A DNA stretch of 64,000 bases from Streptomyces sp. GS7 (lineage in GTDB: Bacteria; Actinomycetota; Actinomycetes; Streptomycetales; Streptomycetaceae), in NCBI RefSeq assembly GCF_009834125.1, contig NZ_CP047146.1, positions 7,410,501-7,474,500 on the forward strand, given 5' to 3'. Made by a program: the position numbers and the translations under genes. This document shows positions 1 to 11,885 of this stretch, piece after piece (the stretch's first letter is position 1; each line of letters opens with the position of its first letter). The notes under the pieces were generated by a model. The model searched no databases. It was given only the letters and a program-made list of their open reading frames with translations, and was not told the DNA's origin.

Positions 1-308
1 CTGACCAGGGTGGCCGGCACCCAGCCGTACAGGAGGAGTACGGCGAGGGCGAGGGCGGCGCCGGAGCCCGTGCCGCCCCACCAGCGGTCCCGGCCGAGGG
101 CGACCAGATGGCCGACGATGACGCCGGTCAGGATCGCCAGCGACCAGCCGACGGCGCCGCCCGGGAACAGCGCCTCGCCTTCGCCGAGCGTGCCCACCAC
201 ACCTGCGGCGAGCGCCAGGCCCGCCGTCATGACGATGGCCGCGGGCAGCGCGGGCACCACGAGCCGGCGGAGCCGCGACGCCGGAGCGGCGCTGTCGGTC
301 GGTTTCAT
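1..308 (-). CDS. Partial hypothetical membrane protein
   Basis: This gene runs off the left edge, so only its first 102 residues are visible. The start at 308 is an ATG preceded by a GAGAGGG ribosome-binding site. The N-terminus is short, polar and Arg-containing, then come alternating Ala/Leu/Val-rich helices (about residues 18-38, 50-66 and 80-100), giving at least three membrane spans. No enzymatic motif is visible. It lies downstream of ligA on the same strand with a 156-bp gap, so it is probably transcribed separately. The family is not recognised. Confidence 0.7.
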   Translation of the reverse strand, partial: MKPTDSAAPASRLRRLVVPALPAAIVMTAGLALAAGVVGTLGEGEALFPGGAVGWSLAILTGVIVGHLVALGRDRWWGGTGSGAALALAVLLLYGWVPATLV

Positions 309-428
309 TCCGATCCCTCTCACAGCCGGCTGTGCCCGCGCCACGGCAGGCGCACACGTCAACAGTAGGCCGCGGAAGGCCATCGCGGGCAGCGATCGGC
401 AGCGGTTGCCCGAATGCGACCCGGCCTC

Positions 429-442
429 CCAGATCCATCTGG
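429..442. promoter_or_regulatory. 14-bp inverted repeat between ligA and the membrane gene
   Basis: CCAGAT-CC-ATCTGG is a perfect inverted repeat 22 bp past the ligA stop and 120 bp before the next start. The two-base centre is too small for an RNA hairpin loop, so a protein-binding site is more likely than a terminator. Its function is inferred from symmetry and position only. Confidence 0.3.
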
Positions 443-464
443 TATGCGCCGATAGGGTGACACC

Positions 465-2711
<2,247 letters not shown>

Positions 2712-3725
2712 TCACTCTGGGTTGTCCGCGAGCGACCTCGCCGCCCGGACGCAGTGGGCGAGCACCGAACGGGCATATGCGGGCGAAGCGCCCGCCAGCC
2801 CGCACGCGGGGGTCACCACCACGGACTCCGCGAGAGTCCCCGGCGCCAGCCCCAGCCTGCGCCACAGCGTCCTGACACCCATGACGCTACCGGCAGGGTC
2901 TGACAATCGGCCGTCCACGCCCGGGACCACGCCCGCGAACAGCGCCGTACCGCCCTCGACCGCCTCCCCGATCGCCTCCTCCTCACGCTCGGTGAGCAGC
3001 CCGAAATCGAACGAGACGCCCGCCGCGCCGGCCCGCCGCAGCAGCCCGAACGGCACCTGCGGCGCGCAGGAGTGGACGACGACCGGACCGCCGTCCGCGG
3101 CCCCGACGAGCTCGCGCAGCGCGCTCTCGACGTCCGCCCGGTCCACGGCCCGGTGGGTGCGGTAGCCGCTGGCGGTCGGCACCCGGCCCTGGAGCACCGA
3201 GGTCAGCGACGGCTCGTCGAGCTGGAGCACGACCTCGGCGCCCGGCACCCGCCGCCGGACGTCCGCGAGATGGCCGCGCAGCCCCTCCGCCAGGGATGCC
3301 ACCAGGTCCCGGCGGGCGCCGGGGTCGCCGAGGGCGGCCTCGCCGTTGCGCAGCTCCAGGGAGGCGGCCAGCGTCCACGGGCCGACCGCGGAGACCTTCA
3401 GCGGCCCCTCGTACCCCTGGGTGAACTCCTCCAGGGCGTCGAGGTCTTCGCCGAGCCAGGCGCGGGCCCGGCGGGTGTCGCGGCCCGGCCGGTCGCTGAT
3501 CCGCCAGCCGCTGGGCTCCACATGGGCGTAGAGCTCGACCAGCATCCCCAGGGTCCGCCCGATCATGTCGGCGCCCGGCCCCCGTGCGGGAAGCTCCGGC
3601 AGGTGGGGGAAGTCCTCCAGGGAGCCGGTGACGGTCCGCGCCGCTTCCCGCGCGTCACCGCCCGGCATCGACCCGATCCCGGTCGCCGCGCCCGCGGCCC
3701 ACTTGTGCGTGCTGTTCTCGCTCAC
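2712..3725 (-). CDS. MetE-type (cobalamin-independent) methionine synthase-like protein
   Basis: The 337 residues match the C-terminal catalytic half of MetE, the zinc-dependent methyltransferase that makes methionine from homocysteine. Visible markers are an N-terminal GIGSMPGGD, an HSC motif supplying His and Cys zinc ligands, and a late PACGL cysteine. The N-terminal MetE domain that binds polyglutamylated methyltetrahydrofolate is absent, so the methyl donor is uncertain; streptomycetes usually carry such a short protein beside full-length enzymes. I chose GTG 3725 because homology-like sequence begins there; the open frame continues far upstream as low-complexity Arg/Gly sequence. No clear Shine-Dalgarno precedes it. 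It lies 24 bp upstream of ligA. Confidence 0.88.
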   Translation of the reverse strand: MSENSTHKWAAGAATGIGSMPGGDAREAARTVTGSLEDFPHLPELPARGPGADMIGRTLGMLVELYAHVEPSGWRISDRPGRDTRRARAWLGEDLDALEEFTQGYEGPLKVSAVGPWTLAASLELRNGEAALGDPGARRDLVASLAEGLRGHLADVRRRVPGAEVVLQLDEPSLTSVLQGRVPTASGYRTHRAVDRADVESALRELVGAADGGPVVVHSCAPQVPFGLLRRAGAAGVSFDFGLLTEREEEAIGEAVEGGTALFAGVVPGVDGRLSDPAGSVMGVRTLWRRLGLAPGTLAESVVVTPACGLAGASPAYARSVLAHCVRAARSLADNPE

Positions 3726-3743
3726 CCAGGAAGGGTATGCGGC

Positions 3744-3762
3744 GGGGCGGCCGGGCCGCCCC
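3744..3762 (-). terminator. Hairpin downstream of the DHA2 exporter gene
   Basis: GGGGCGGC and GCCGCCCC form an 8-bp GC stem with a three-base loop in the 113-bp gap between the exporter stop and the methionine synthase start. There is no U-tract, as is common in high-GC actinomycetes. Confidence 0.5.
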
Positions 3763-3838
3763 GGCCCCCGTCCGCCCCGCCCCTTGCCGGACGTCCTCCG
3801 TGGCCCGTTCCCCACGTCCCGTGTCCGCCCCGCTCCGT

Positions 3839-5239
3839 TCAGGCCCGGCCGCGGACGCCCAGCCATCCCACGACCGCCGCCGCGGCCAGCGCCACCGCGG
3901 TCAGCGCGAAGGCGTGGCCCGCGCCCTGGAAGCCGCCGCCCGCGCCGGCCAGCACGGCGCCCATCCCGGCGATGCCGACCAGCGAGCCGACCTGGCGGTT
4001 GGCGTTCAGGGTGGCGCTGCCGATGTCGGCGTGCTCGCGGCCCGCGGCCTCCATCAGGACGCCGGTCATCGCCGGGGAACTGACCCCGCTGCCGAGGTTG
4101 GCGACGGCCAGCACCACCGCGATCACCCCGTACGGCAGGCCCGGCGCGAGGAGCAGGAACAGCAGCGCATAGCCCGCGGCGGAGAGCGCCAGGGAGGCGG
4201 CGAGCGCGGCGCGGTTGCCGATGCGCTGCCCGATGCGGGAGTAGAGGATGTTGCCGACCGGGATGACCAGTACCGCCGGGAGCATCTGGAGCCCGGCCGT
4301 CACCGGGCTCGCTCCGCGCGCGGTCTGGAGGAAGAGGCCGAGGACGAACAGCGCGCCGTAGAAGGCGAAGTTGAAGAGGAAGCCGACCACGTTGGCGGCG
4401 GAGAACCGGCTGTCCGCGAAGAGCGCGACCGGCAGGATCGGCGCACTCGCGGCCCGTTCGCGGACCACGAATCCGGCGGCGGCGAGGACGGCCAGCGCGC
4501 CCGCCCCCAGGACGTCCGGCGCGGCCCACCCCTTGGCGGGCCCCTCGATGAGCGCGTAGCTGAGCGACCCGAGAGCCAGCAGGCCCAGGACGTGGCCGGT
4601 GCCGCCGAGCGCCGAGCGGCGGGCCGGGACCGCGGCGACCACCCGGCGGGTGAGCAGCAGCCCCGCGACGCCGATGGGGAGGTTGACCAGGAAGATGCTG
4701 CGCCAGCCGAGCGTGCCCACGAGGAGGCCGCCGATGGTCGGCGCGAGGCCGACGGAGGTGGAGACGATCGCGGACCAGATGCCGAGGATCCTCGCCCGGC
4801 GGGCCGGCTCCGGGAAGGCGTTCATCAGCAGCGACAGCGAGCTGGGCATGAACAGCGCGGCGCCGGCTCCCTGGGCGAAGCGGGCCGCCACCAGGACGCC
4901 GCCGTCCGGCGCGGCGGCGCCCAGCAGCGACGCGGCGGTGAACACGGCCAGGCCGACGAGGTAGATCCGCCGGGCGCCGAACCGCTTGGCCAGCGAGCCG
5001 GCGAGCAGCAGCAGCGAGGCGAAGGCGAGGACATAGCCGTCGACGACCCAGGTCAGGCCGGACATGGTGAGCCCGAGCCGGGCCCGCAGGTCGTGGGCGG
5101 CGACGTTCATGATGCCGGTGTCCAGGCTGGCCATCACGAACCCGAGGGCCAGGACGAGGAGTTGGGTGCCGCCGCGGGGTGTGACGGGGCGGGTTGGCTG
5201 CGAGCCCGTTGCGGTGCGCGGCGCCGTTTCAGTGATCAT
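3839..5239 (-). CDS. DHA2-family MFS drug exporter
   Basis: A 466-residue transporter of the EmrB/QacA (DHA2) type, which exports hydrophobic compounds by proton antiport. It begins with the family's LDTGIMNVA signature in helix 1, carries a motif-A-like loop GSLAKRFGARR between helices 2 and 3, and a motif-C-like Gly/Pro-rich helix near residues 155-175. Fourteen membrane spans are likely. The ATG at 5239 was chosen because earlier codons (TTG 5275) would run through the operator palindromes. No Shine-Dalgarno precedes it, so leaderless or weak initiation is possible. The MarR regulator lies upstream on the same strand but is separated by a strong terminator. The substrate is unknown. Confidence 0.9.
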   Translation of the reverse strand: MITETAPRTATGSQPTRPVTPRGGTQLLVLALGFVMASLDTGIMNVAAHDLRARLGLTMSGLTWVVDGYVLAFASLLLLAGSLAKRFGARRIYLVGLAVFTAASLLGAAAPDGGVLVAARFAQGAGAALFMPSSLSLLMNAFPEPARRARILGIWSAIVSTSVGLAPTIGGLLVGTLGWRSIFLVNLPIGVAGLLLTRRVVAAVPARRSALGGTGHVLGLLALGSLSYALIEGPAKGWAAPDVLGAGALAVLAAAGFVVRERAASAPILPVALFADSRFSAANVVGFLFNFAFYGALFVLGLFLQTARGASPVTAGLQMLPAVLVIPVGNILYSRIGQRIGNRAALAASLALSAAGYALLFLLLAPGLPYGVIAVVLAVANLGSGVSSPAMTGVLMEAAGREHADIGSATLNANRQVGSLVGIAGMGAVLAGAGGGFQGAGHAFALTAVALAAAAVVGWLGVRGRA

Positions 5240-5246
5240 GCATTTA

Positions 5247-5306
5247 GTTAAAGCTGTAGCTATCTTCCCCAGCAATGGTTACAGCTATAACTTTATCGAA
5301 GTTATA
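5247..5306. promoter_or_regulatory. Cluster of MarR-type operator palindromes
   Basis: Three related palindromic elements lie directly in front of the exporter start. GTTAAAGCTGTAGC (5247-5260) and GTTACAGCTATAAC (5278-5291) are versions of one near-palindrome with AGCT at the centre, 31 bp apart, about three helical turns. A third, TATAACTT-TATCG-AAGTTATA (5286-5306), overlaps the second. The block is strikingly A/T-rich for this genome. Position and symmetry suggest binding by the adjacent MarR protein; binding itself is inferred. Confidence 0.65.
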
Positions 5307-5309
5307 CGA

Positions 5310-5338
5310 AAGGCCCTCGGGTCTCACCCGGGGGCCTT
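5310..5338 (-). terminator. Strong terminator between marR and the exporter operator
   Basis: A 13-bp stem (AAGGCCCTCGGGT paired with ACCCGGGGGCCTT, one G-T pair) closes a three-base loop 25 bp past the MarR stop. It separates the marR transcript from the exporter promoter region that follows immediately. Confidence 0.85.
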
Positions 5339-5363
5339 CGGAGCCGGACGCGGAACGGGCGGG

Positions 5364-5810
5364 CTACCCGCCCTCGACCCGCCCCAGCGCCCTCAGCAGT
5401 TCATCGCGGAGCGCCACCCGCTCCTCGTGGGAGAGATGGTCCAGCGGCGAGCGGGTGCCCATCCGCCGCAGCAGGTCCAGCCGCAACTCCCGCCCCGCCT
5501 CGGTCAGTACGAGCTGCTTGGCCCGCCTGTCCTGGGGGTGCGGCCGCCGTACGACCATGCCCTGCTTCTCCAGCTTGGAGATGACATAGGTGACGTTCGG
5601 CGGCTCGCAGCACAGCACGCCCGCCAGCTCCCGCGCGGTCTTCGGCTCGCCCAGCTCCTCCAGCGCCTTGGCCTGCGTCGGCGTCAGGTCCAGCTCGGCG
5701 ATCCGGCTGCGCTGGTGGGCGTCCAGGCGGCGGCTCAGCTCGGTGACGAGTCCCCGGATCTCCCGGAACCCGCACCCCGCCGCCGCGGTCGGCTTCGCTT
5801 CAGTGGTCAC
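5364..5810 (-). CDS. MarR-family transcriptional regulator
   Basis: 148 residues with the winged-helix layout of MarR: an N-terminal dimerisation helix, a helix-turn-helix around residues 45-85 (TPTQAKALEEL, then TARELAGVL and VISKLEKQGMV), and the wing signature RPHPQDRRAKQLVLTEAG. Such proteins usually repress a neighbouring efflux gene and are released by a phenolic or drug-like ligand. The next gene is a DHA2 exporter with operator-like palindromes at its start, which fits. The GTG start at 5810 has only a weak AGGG upstream. The terminator after it means repressor and exporter have separate transcripts. Confidence 0.92.
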   Translation of the reverse strand: MTTEAKPTAAAGCGFREIRGLVTELSRRLDAHQRSRIAELDLTPTQAKALEELGEPKTARELAGVLCCEPPNVTYVISKLEKQGMVVRRPHPQDRRAKQLVLTEAGRELRLDLLRRMGTRSPLDHLSHEERVALRDELLRALGRVEGG

Positions 5811-5903
5811 CCCTGAAGCGTACGTCGCCGCCGCGGAAGCGAACGGGGACGGCCGCCCCGCAGGGCAGCCGTCCCCTTTGCACCTGCCGTCGCGGCCCCG
5901 GGC

Positions 5904-6593
5904 TCACCGCCCCGGCCGGACCACCACGTCCTTCAGCTCGGCGTCGCGCGGCAGATCGATCGCCGTGAGGATCGCCGTCGCGACCGACTCCGGGTCGATC
6001 CAGCGGGACGGGTCGTACTCCTTGCCCTCCTGGCGGTGGGTGCTCTCCTGCATGGGCGTCGCCGTGCGCCCCGGGTAGACCGAGGTCACCCGCACGCCGT
6101 TGCCGTGCTCCTCGGCGCGCAGCGAGTCGGCCAGCGCCTTGAGGCCGTGCTTGCTCGCCGCGTAGGCGCTCCAGTTGGCGTGCGCGTCCAGCCCGGCACC
6201 GGAGTTGACGAAGACGACGTCGCCCTTGGCGATCCGTACCAGCGGCAGCAGCAGCCGGGTCAGCTCAGCGGGCGCGACCAGGTTGGCGGCGAGCTGGCGC
6301 TGCCACGCCTTGACGGGCAGGTCGCCGACGGCGCCCAGTTCGATGACGCCCGCGATGTGCTGGAGCGAGTCGATGCGGTCCGGCAGCGGCTGCTGCCCGA
6401 GGGCGAAGGACAGCTTCTCGGGGCGGGCGAGGTCGCCGACGATGGCGTGTGCCCCGGGGAACTGGTCGGCCAGCTCCTTCGCCCGTACGGCGTCCCGCGC
6501 CAGCAGCCACAGCTCCTCACCGCGCGCCAGCAGCCGCTGCGCGACCGCCGCTCCGATGCCCGACCCTGCGCCCGTGATCAAGTGCGTTCCCAT
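5904..6593 (-). CDS. Short-chain dehydrogenase/reductase (SDR)
   Basis: A 229-residue classical SDR, an NAD(P)-dependent oxidoreductase. It opens with the cofactor-binding TGxGxGIG pattern (TGAGSGIG, residues 6-13), has an NSG segment with the catalytic Ser, and the YAASK catalytic Tyr/Lys pair near residue 148. The ATG at 6593 follows an AGGA about 10 nt upstream and gives a standard N-terminus; extending to 6644 would add an unstructured leader. The 3-prime end of the LOG gene lies just upstream. The substrate cannot be inferred from sequence. Confidence 0.88.
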   Translation of the reverse strand: MGTHLITGAGSGIGAAVAQRLLARGEELWLLARDAVRAKELADQFPGAHAIVGDLARPEKLSFALGQQPLPDRIDSLQHIAGVIELGAVGDLPVKAWQRQLAANLVAPAELTRLLLPLVRIAKGDVVFVNSGAGLDAHANWSAYAASKHGLKALADSLRAEEHGNGVRVTSVYPGRTATPMQESTHRQEGKEYDPSRWIDPESVATAILTAIDLPRDAELKDVVVRPGR

Positions 6594-6640
6594 GGGGCCG
6601 ATCCTAACGAGGGCGCGCGCCGCACGGGGGGCGCACGGGA

Positions 6641-7183
6641 TCACTCCCCGGCGCCGGCCCGCTCCTCCAGGTAGGCCAGCGCAGCGGCCCCGTCGTCCGC
6701 GAAGAACACCAGGTCGGTGAGGGGAAGCGGCAGGAACCCCTCCACCTCCATCCGCCGGAGCTGCTCCTTCAACCCGTCATAGAAACCGGCGGTGTTGAGC
6801 AGGACGACCGGCTTGCGGTGCATCGCGTGCTTGCGCAGCTCCAGGATCTCGGTGGCCTCGTCCAGGGTGCCCGTACCGCCCACCATGACGACGACGGCGT
6901 CGGCGCGCGCCAGCAGCTGCGCCTTCCGCTCGGCGAGGTCCTTGGTGACGACCATCTCCTCAGCGCCGGCCCGCGCCTTGTGGGCCAGGAACTCCACGGA
7001 GACGCCGATCAGCTTTCCGCCGGCCTCCTGCACGCCGTCGGCCATGACCTTCATCAGCCCGGTGTCCGAACCGCCCCATACCAGGGCATGACCGCCCTTT
7101 CCGATCAGGGTGGCGAACTGCCGGGCGGGGGTGACATAACGGTCGTCGAGGTCGGCGGCGGAACAGAAGACGCAGATGTTCAT
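6641..7183 (-). CDS. LOG-family protein (cytokinin riboside monophosphate phosphoribohydrolase-like)
   Basis: 180 residues of the LOG family (formerly 'lysine decarboxylase-like', TIGR00730). The diagnostic GGTGTLDE motif for phosphoribohydrolase chemistry lies near residue 104, with a Rossmann-type N-terminus starting NICVFCSA. The family hydrolyses nucleoside 5-prime monophosphates such as cytokinin ribosides to base plus ribose 5-phosphate; the bacterial role is often unclear. The ATG at 7183 has AGGGTGA upstream. Its 3-prime end is about 50 bp from the SDR start on the same strand, so the two may be cotranscribed. Confidence 0.88.
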   Translation of the reverse strand: MNICVFCSAADLDDRYVTPARQFATLIGKGGHALVWGGSDTGLMKVMADGVQEAGGKLIGVSVEFLAHKARAGAEEMVVTKDLAERKAQLLARADAVVVMVGGTGTLDEATEILELRKHAMHRKPVVLLNTAGFYDGLKEQLRRMEVEGFLPLPLTDLVFFADDGAAALAYLEERAGAGE

Positions 7184-7196
7184 GCGGTCACCCTAC

Positions 7197-7223
7197 GGGG
7201 GCGGTGCGCGCGGCTCCGCCCCC
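7197..7223 (-). terminator. Hairpin downstream of gdhA
   Basis: GGGGGCGG and CCGCCCCC pair across an 11-base loop in the 61-bp gap between the gdhA stop and the LOG start. A second small GC palindrome (7229-7242) lies just before it. Together they plausibly end the gdhA transcript. Confidence 0.6.
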
Positions 7224-7244
7224 GGGAACGGCGGTGCCGCCGGA

Positions 7245-8936
<1,692 letters not shown>

Positions 8937-9716
8937 TCAGTCCGCCGCGGCGACCGGCTCGGCCGCCCGGGTCCCGGCGGCCTCGGCACGGCGTACCGCC
9001 TCGTCCCGCGCCACCTCGGCGCCGACCATCTGCTCCAGGGGCTGGGCGCCGACCGCGCCCGCCACCACCATGGCGAACAGGACGGCCACGATGGCCAGCA
9101 CGGTGCCCAGCCAGACCATGACGTGCACCGGCAGGGTGTAGGCGCCGACCACCCTGATGACGCACTCGGCCAGCAGTGCGCACCCCCAGATCAGCGAGAA
9201 CCGCCGCTCCGCCCGCCGGAAGGGCTCCGAGGTGGCCAGCAGCCGGTCCCAGGCGGCCTCTCCGGCCGGACTGCCCTTCGTCACCCAGGGCTTGAGGCCG
9301 GCGGTCATCAACGGCCGCCTGGTCCGCAGCGAGAGCAGCACCGCTATCCCGACCACGCTGCTGACGCCGCTGTCCTTGGCCATCATCAGTCGCGGATCGC
9401 CCGCCACGGTGCTCAGCGCCAGCCCCGCCGCGTTGACGGCCAGGATCAGCAGCGCCAGGCCGTTGACGCTCCGGGTGCGGACCAGCCCCCAGACCGTGCG
9501 CAGCGCCGGGACCACGCTGCTCCATCCCAGGGCGGCCACATCGCTCATCCCGGCGCCGCTGCTGAGGGCGTAGTACAGGCCCAGCGGGATCCCGGCGTCC
9601 AGGATCAGTGGCCCGAACGCCGCCAGCAGCCGGTTCCCGGCGGGCTGTTGGTCACCGGGCCGCCGGACGGCGGACGTCCCGGCGGCCGGGTCGACGGCGG
9701 ATTGACTCTGACGCAT
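8937..9716 (-). CDS. VC0807-like integral membrane protein
   Basis: 259 residues with about six hydrophobic segments (near residues 30-52, 58-75, 85-105, 118-130, 172-190 and 196-222). The pattern of a first span with LGLYYALS, then RTRSVNGLALLIL, then a GDPRLMMAKDSG loop is what I associate with the VC0807 / intracellular-septation-like group of membrane proteins. The function is unknown. The ATG at 9716 has a strong GGGGAG site. The C-terminus is a short Ala/Glu-rich cytoplasmic tail. Flanking genes on the same strand (mnmA upstream, gdhA downstream) are separated by gaps of 144 bp or more. Confidence 0.75.
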   Translation of the reverse strand: MRQSQSAVDPAAGTSAVRRPGDQQPAGNRLLAAFGPLILDAGIPLGLYYALSSGAGMSDVAALGWSSVVPALRTVWGLVRTRSVNGLALLILAVNAAGLALSTVAGDPRLMMAKDSGVSSVVGIAVLLSLRTRRPLMTAGLKPWVTKGSPAGEAAWDRLLATSEPFRRAERRFSLIWGCALLAECVIRVVGAYTLPVHVMVWLGTVLAIVAVLFAMVVAGAVGAQPLEQMVGAEVARDEAVRRAEAAGTRAAEPVAAAD

Positions 9717-9860
9717 GGCGGACTCCCCCGAGCTGGGCTGTGAACTGCGGCTGTGCGCCGTTCCTTTGCCCCATCAGCTTCGGGTACCGCGCCGCCCCGG
9801 CGGCAGTCTCAACTGTCCCTGGAACACCGTGACATTTGTCAGTACCGGCGGACCGGCGGG

Positions 9861-11006
9861 TCAGGCCGACCGGCCCGCCTCCGCCGCCGTCCGGCGGTCG
9901 GTCGTGGCGATCGTCGCCGAGCCGACCACCCGGGTGCCGTCGTAGAGCACGATGGCCTGGCCGGGAGCGACACCGCGCACCGGCTCCGTGAAGGCGACCC
10001 GCAGCTCGGTGCCGTCGACGAGCTCGGCACTCACCTCGGTCTCGCCGCCGTGCGCGCGCAGCTGCGCGGTGTACGTGGCGGGGCCGGCCGTCGGCGGGCG
10101 TCCGCACCAGCGGGGGCGGATGGCGGTGAGGGCGGTGACGTCGAGGGAGGCGGCGGGGCCGACGGTGACCGTGTTGTCCACCGGGGAGATGTCGAGGACG
10201 TAGCGGGGCTTGCCGTCGGGGGCCGGGCGGCCGATGCGCAGGCCCTTGCGCTGGCCGATGGTGAAGCCGTACGCGCCCTCGTGCGTGCCGACGACCGTGC
10301 CCGACTCGTCGACGATGTCGCCCTCGGCCGTGCCCAGGCGCTTGGCGAGGAAGCCCTGGGTGTCGCCGTCGGCGATGAAGCAGATGTCGTGGCTGTCGGG
10401 CTTCTTGGCGACGAACAGGCCGCGGCGGGCGGCCTCTTCGCGGATCTCCGCCTTGGTGGTGCGGGTGTCGCCCAGGGGGAACATCGCGTGCGCCAGCTGG
10501 CGGTCGTCGAGGACGCCGAGGACGTAGGACTGGTCCTTGGCCATGTCGGAGGCGCGGTGCAGCTCGCGGCTGCCGTCCTCGCGCAGCACGACCGTGGCGT
10601 AGTGGCCGGTGCACACCGCGTCGAAGCCCAGGGCGAGGGCCTTGTCCAGGAGGGCGGCGAACTTGATCTTCTCGTTGCAGCGGAGGCAGGGATTCGGGGT
10701 GCGCCCGGCCTCGTACTCGGCGAAGAAGTCCTCGACGACGTCCTCGCGGAAGCGCTCGGCGAGGTCCCAGACGTAGAAGGGGATGCCGATCACGTCGGCG
10801 GCGCGGCGGGCGTCGTGGGAGTCCTCGATCGTGCAGCAGCCGCGGGCGCCGGTGCGGAACGACTTCGGGTTCTCGGACAGCGCGAGATGGACGCCGGTCA
10901 CGTCGTGGCCCGCCTCGGCGGCGCGGGCCGCGGCGACGGCGGAGTCCACGCCGCCGGACATGGCGGCGAGTACGCGGAGGCGGCGGGGAGCGGCGGCATC
11001 AGTCAT
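9861..11006 (-). CDS. mnmA: tRNA-specific 2-thiouridylase MnmA
   Basis: Thiolates U34 of tRNA-Lys, -Glu and -Gln at the wobble position, using persulfide sulfur delivered from a cysteine desulfurase. The 381-residue protein has the N-terminal ATP-pyrophosphatase PP-loop SGGVDS (17-22), the catalytic NPCLRC cysteine (Cys107), and the second redox cysteine in HDICF (Cys209). The ATG at 11006 is 5 nt downstream of GGAG; an in-frame GTG at 11012 is less well placed. The likely sulfur donor, a NifS-type desulfurase, lies one gene away on the same strand beyond an opposing amidase gene. Confidence 0.96.
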   Translation of the reverse strand: MTDAAAPRRLRVLAAMSGGVDSAVAAARAAEAGHDVTGVHLALSENPKSFRTGARGCCTIEDSHDARRAADVIGIPFYVWDLAERFREDVVEDFFAEYEAGRTPNPCLRCNEKIKFAALLDKALALGFDAVCTGHYATVVLREDGSRELHRASDMAKDQSYVLGVLDDRQLAHAMFPLGDTRTTKAEIREEAARRGLFVAKKPDSHDICFIADGDTQGFLAKRLGTAEGDIVDESGTVVGTHEGAYGFTIGQRKGLRIGRPAPDGKPRYVLDISPVDNTVTVGPAASLDVTALTAIRPRWCGRPPTAGPATYTAQLRAHGGETEVSAELVDGTELRVAFTEPVRGVAPGQAIVLYDGTRVVGSATIATTDRRTAAEAGRSA

Positions 11007-11051
11007 AACCACTCCAGAGTAGACGGAACCGGAGAGCGGCCGGAAAGCGTT

Positions 11052-11870
11052 GTGCGGGGCATGGGGGAAACGGACGGGACACGGGACGGGCGGCAGGCCG
11101 GGGACGGGGCCGCGGAGCAGTCAGGAGGCGGGCCGGACGGCTCCGTGGAGGGGGCCGACGACCGGCCTCGCCGGCGGTCCGGGCTCACCCGGCGCCGGGC
11201 CCTGCTGCTCGGCGGCGGCGCCGTGGTGGCCGCGGGGGCGGCGGCGGTGGCGGCCCGGGAGGAGCTGGCGTACTGGTGGTGGCGGCTGCCGGGGAACGGC
11301 AGGCCGCGCAAGGAAGGGGAGGTCGACTTCCCGGGCGCCGAGTGGGTGGCGGCGTCCCCGGCGAACTACCGCCGGGCCGACCGCCCCGACGACTACGCGG
11401 TCGACCGCGTGGTGATCCATGTCGTCCAGGGCGACTTCGCGACCGCGCTGAAGGTCTTCCGGGACCCCTTCCACGAGGCGTCGGCGCACTACGTCGTCCG
11501 CCGGGACGGGCACGTGGCGCAGGCGGTCCGGGAGCTGGACGTGGCGTTCCACGCCGGGAACCGCGGCTACAACGAGCGCAGCGTCGGGATCGAGCACGAG
11601 GGCTTCGTGGACCGGCCGGAGTCCTTCACCGGCCCCCTGTACGCGGCATCGGCGCGGCTGACGGCCGGGATCTGCCGGCGGTACGGCTTCCCCGCCGACC
11701 GGGAGCACGTCATCGGCCACGTCGAGGTACCGGGGACGGACCACACGGACCCCGGCCCCCACTGGGACTGGGACCGCTATCTGCGGCTGGTCCACGCCGA
11801 GCTGCGCAAGCCGCCCGCGAAGCCGCCCCGGGCCACGCCACCGGCCGCCGGGGCGGGGGCCCGGCCATGA
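11052..11870 (+). CDS. Tat-exported N-acetylmuramoyl-L-alanine amidase (Amidase_2)
   Basis: A peptidoglycan amidase of the T7-lysozyme/PGRP-like fold, which cuts the bond between MurNAc and L-Ala. After a polar 40-residue leader comes a twin-arginine signal ([12 protein letters not shown] followed by an Ala/Val-rich helix), then the catalytic domain with VIHVVQG (first zinc His) and [15 protein letters not shown] (second His and catalytic region). The start is uncertain: GTG 11052 has GGAAAG upstream, ATG 11061 is in the same frame. It is read between, and opposite to, mnmA and the cysteine desulfurase, with a divergent gap of about 45 bp on the mnmA side. Confidence 0.85.
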   Translation: MRGMGETDGTRDGRQAGDGAAEQSGGGPDGSVEGADDRPRRRSGLTRRRALLLGGGAVVAAGAAAVAAREELAYWWWRLPGNGRPRKEGEVDFPGAEWVAASPANYRRADRPDDYAVDRVVIHVVQGDFATALKVFRDPFHEASAHYVVRRDGHVAQAVRELDVAFHAGNRGYNERSVGIEHEGFVDRPESFTGPLYAASARLTAGICRRYGFPADREHVIGHVEVPGTDHTDPGPHWDWDRYLRLVHAELRKPPAKPPRATPPAAGAGARP

Positions 11871-11885
11871 CCCGTCGGACGGGCC

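Noticed and set aside
5240..5275. TTG 5275 as the start of the DHA2 exporter
   Set aside because: It would place the operator palindromes inside the gene and introduce a rare TTA codon; ATG 5239 gives the usual short N-terminus.
5286..5311. Resemblance of the exporter promoter palindrome to a loxP half-site (GAAGTTAT and TATACGAA blocks)
   Set aside because: The blocks are in the wrong order and the 8-bp spacer and second 13-bp arm are missing. The MarR operator explanation fits the symmetry better.
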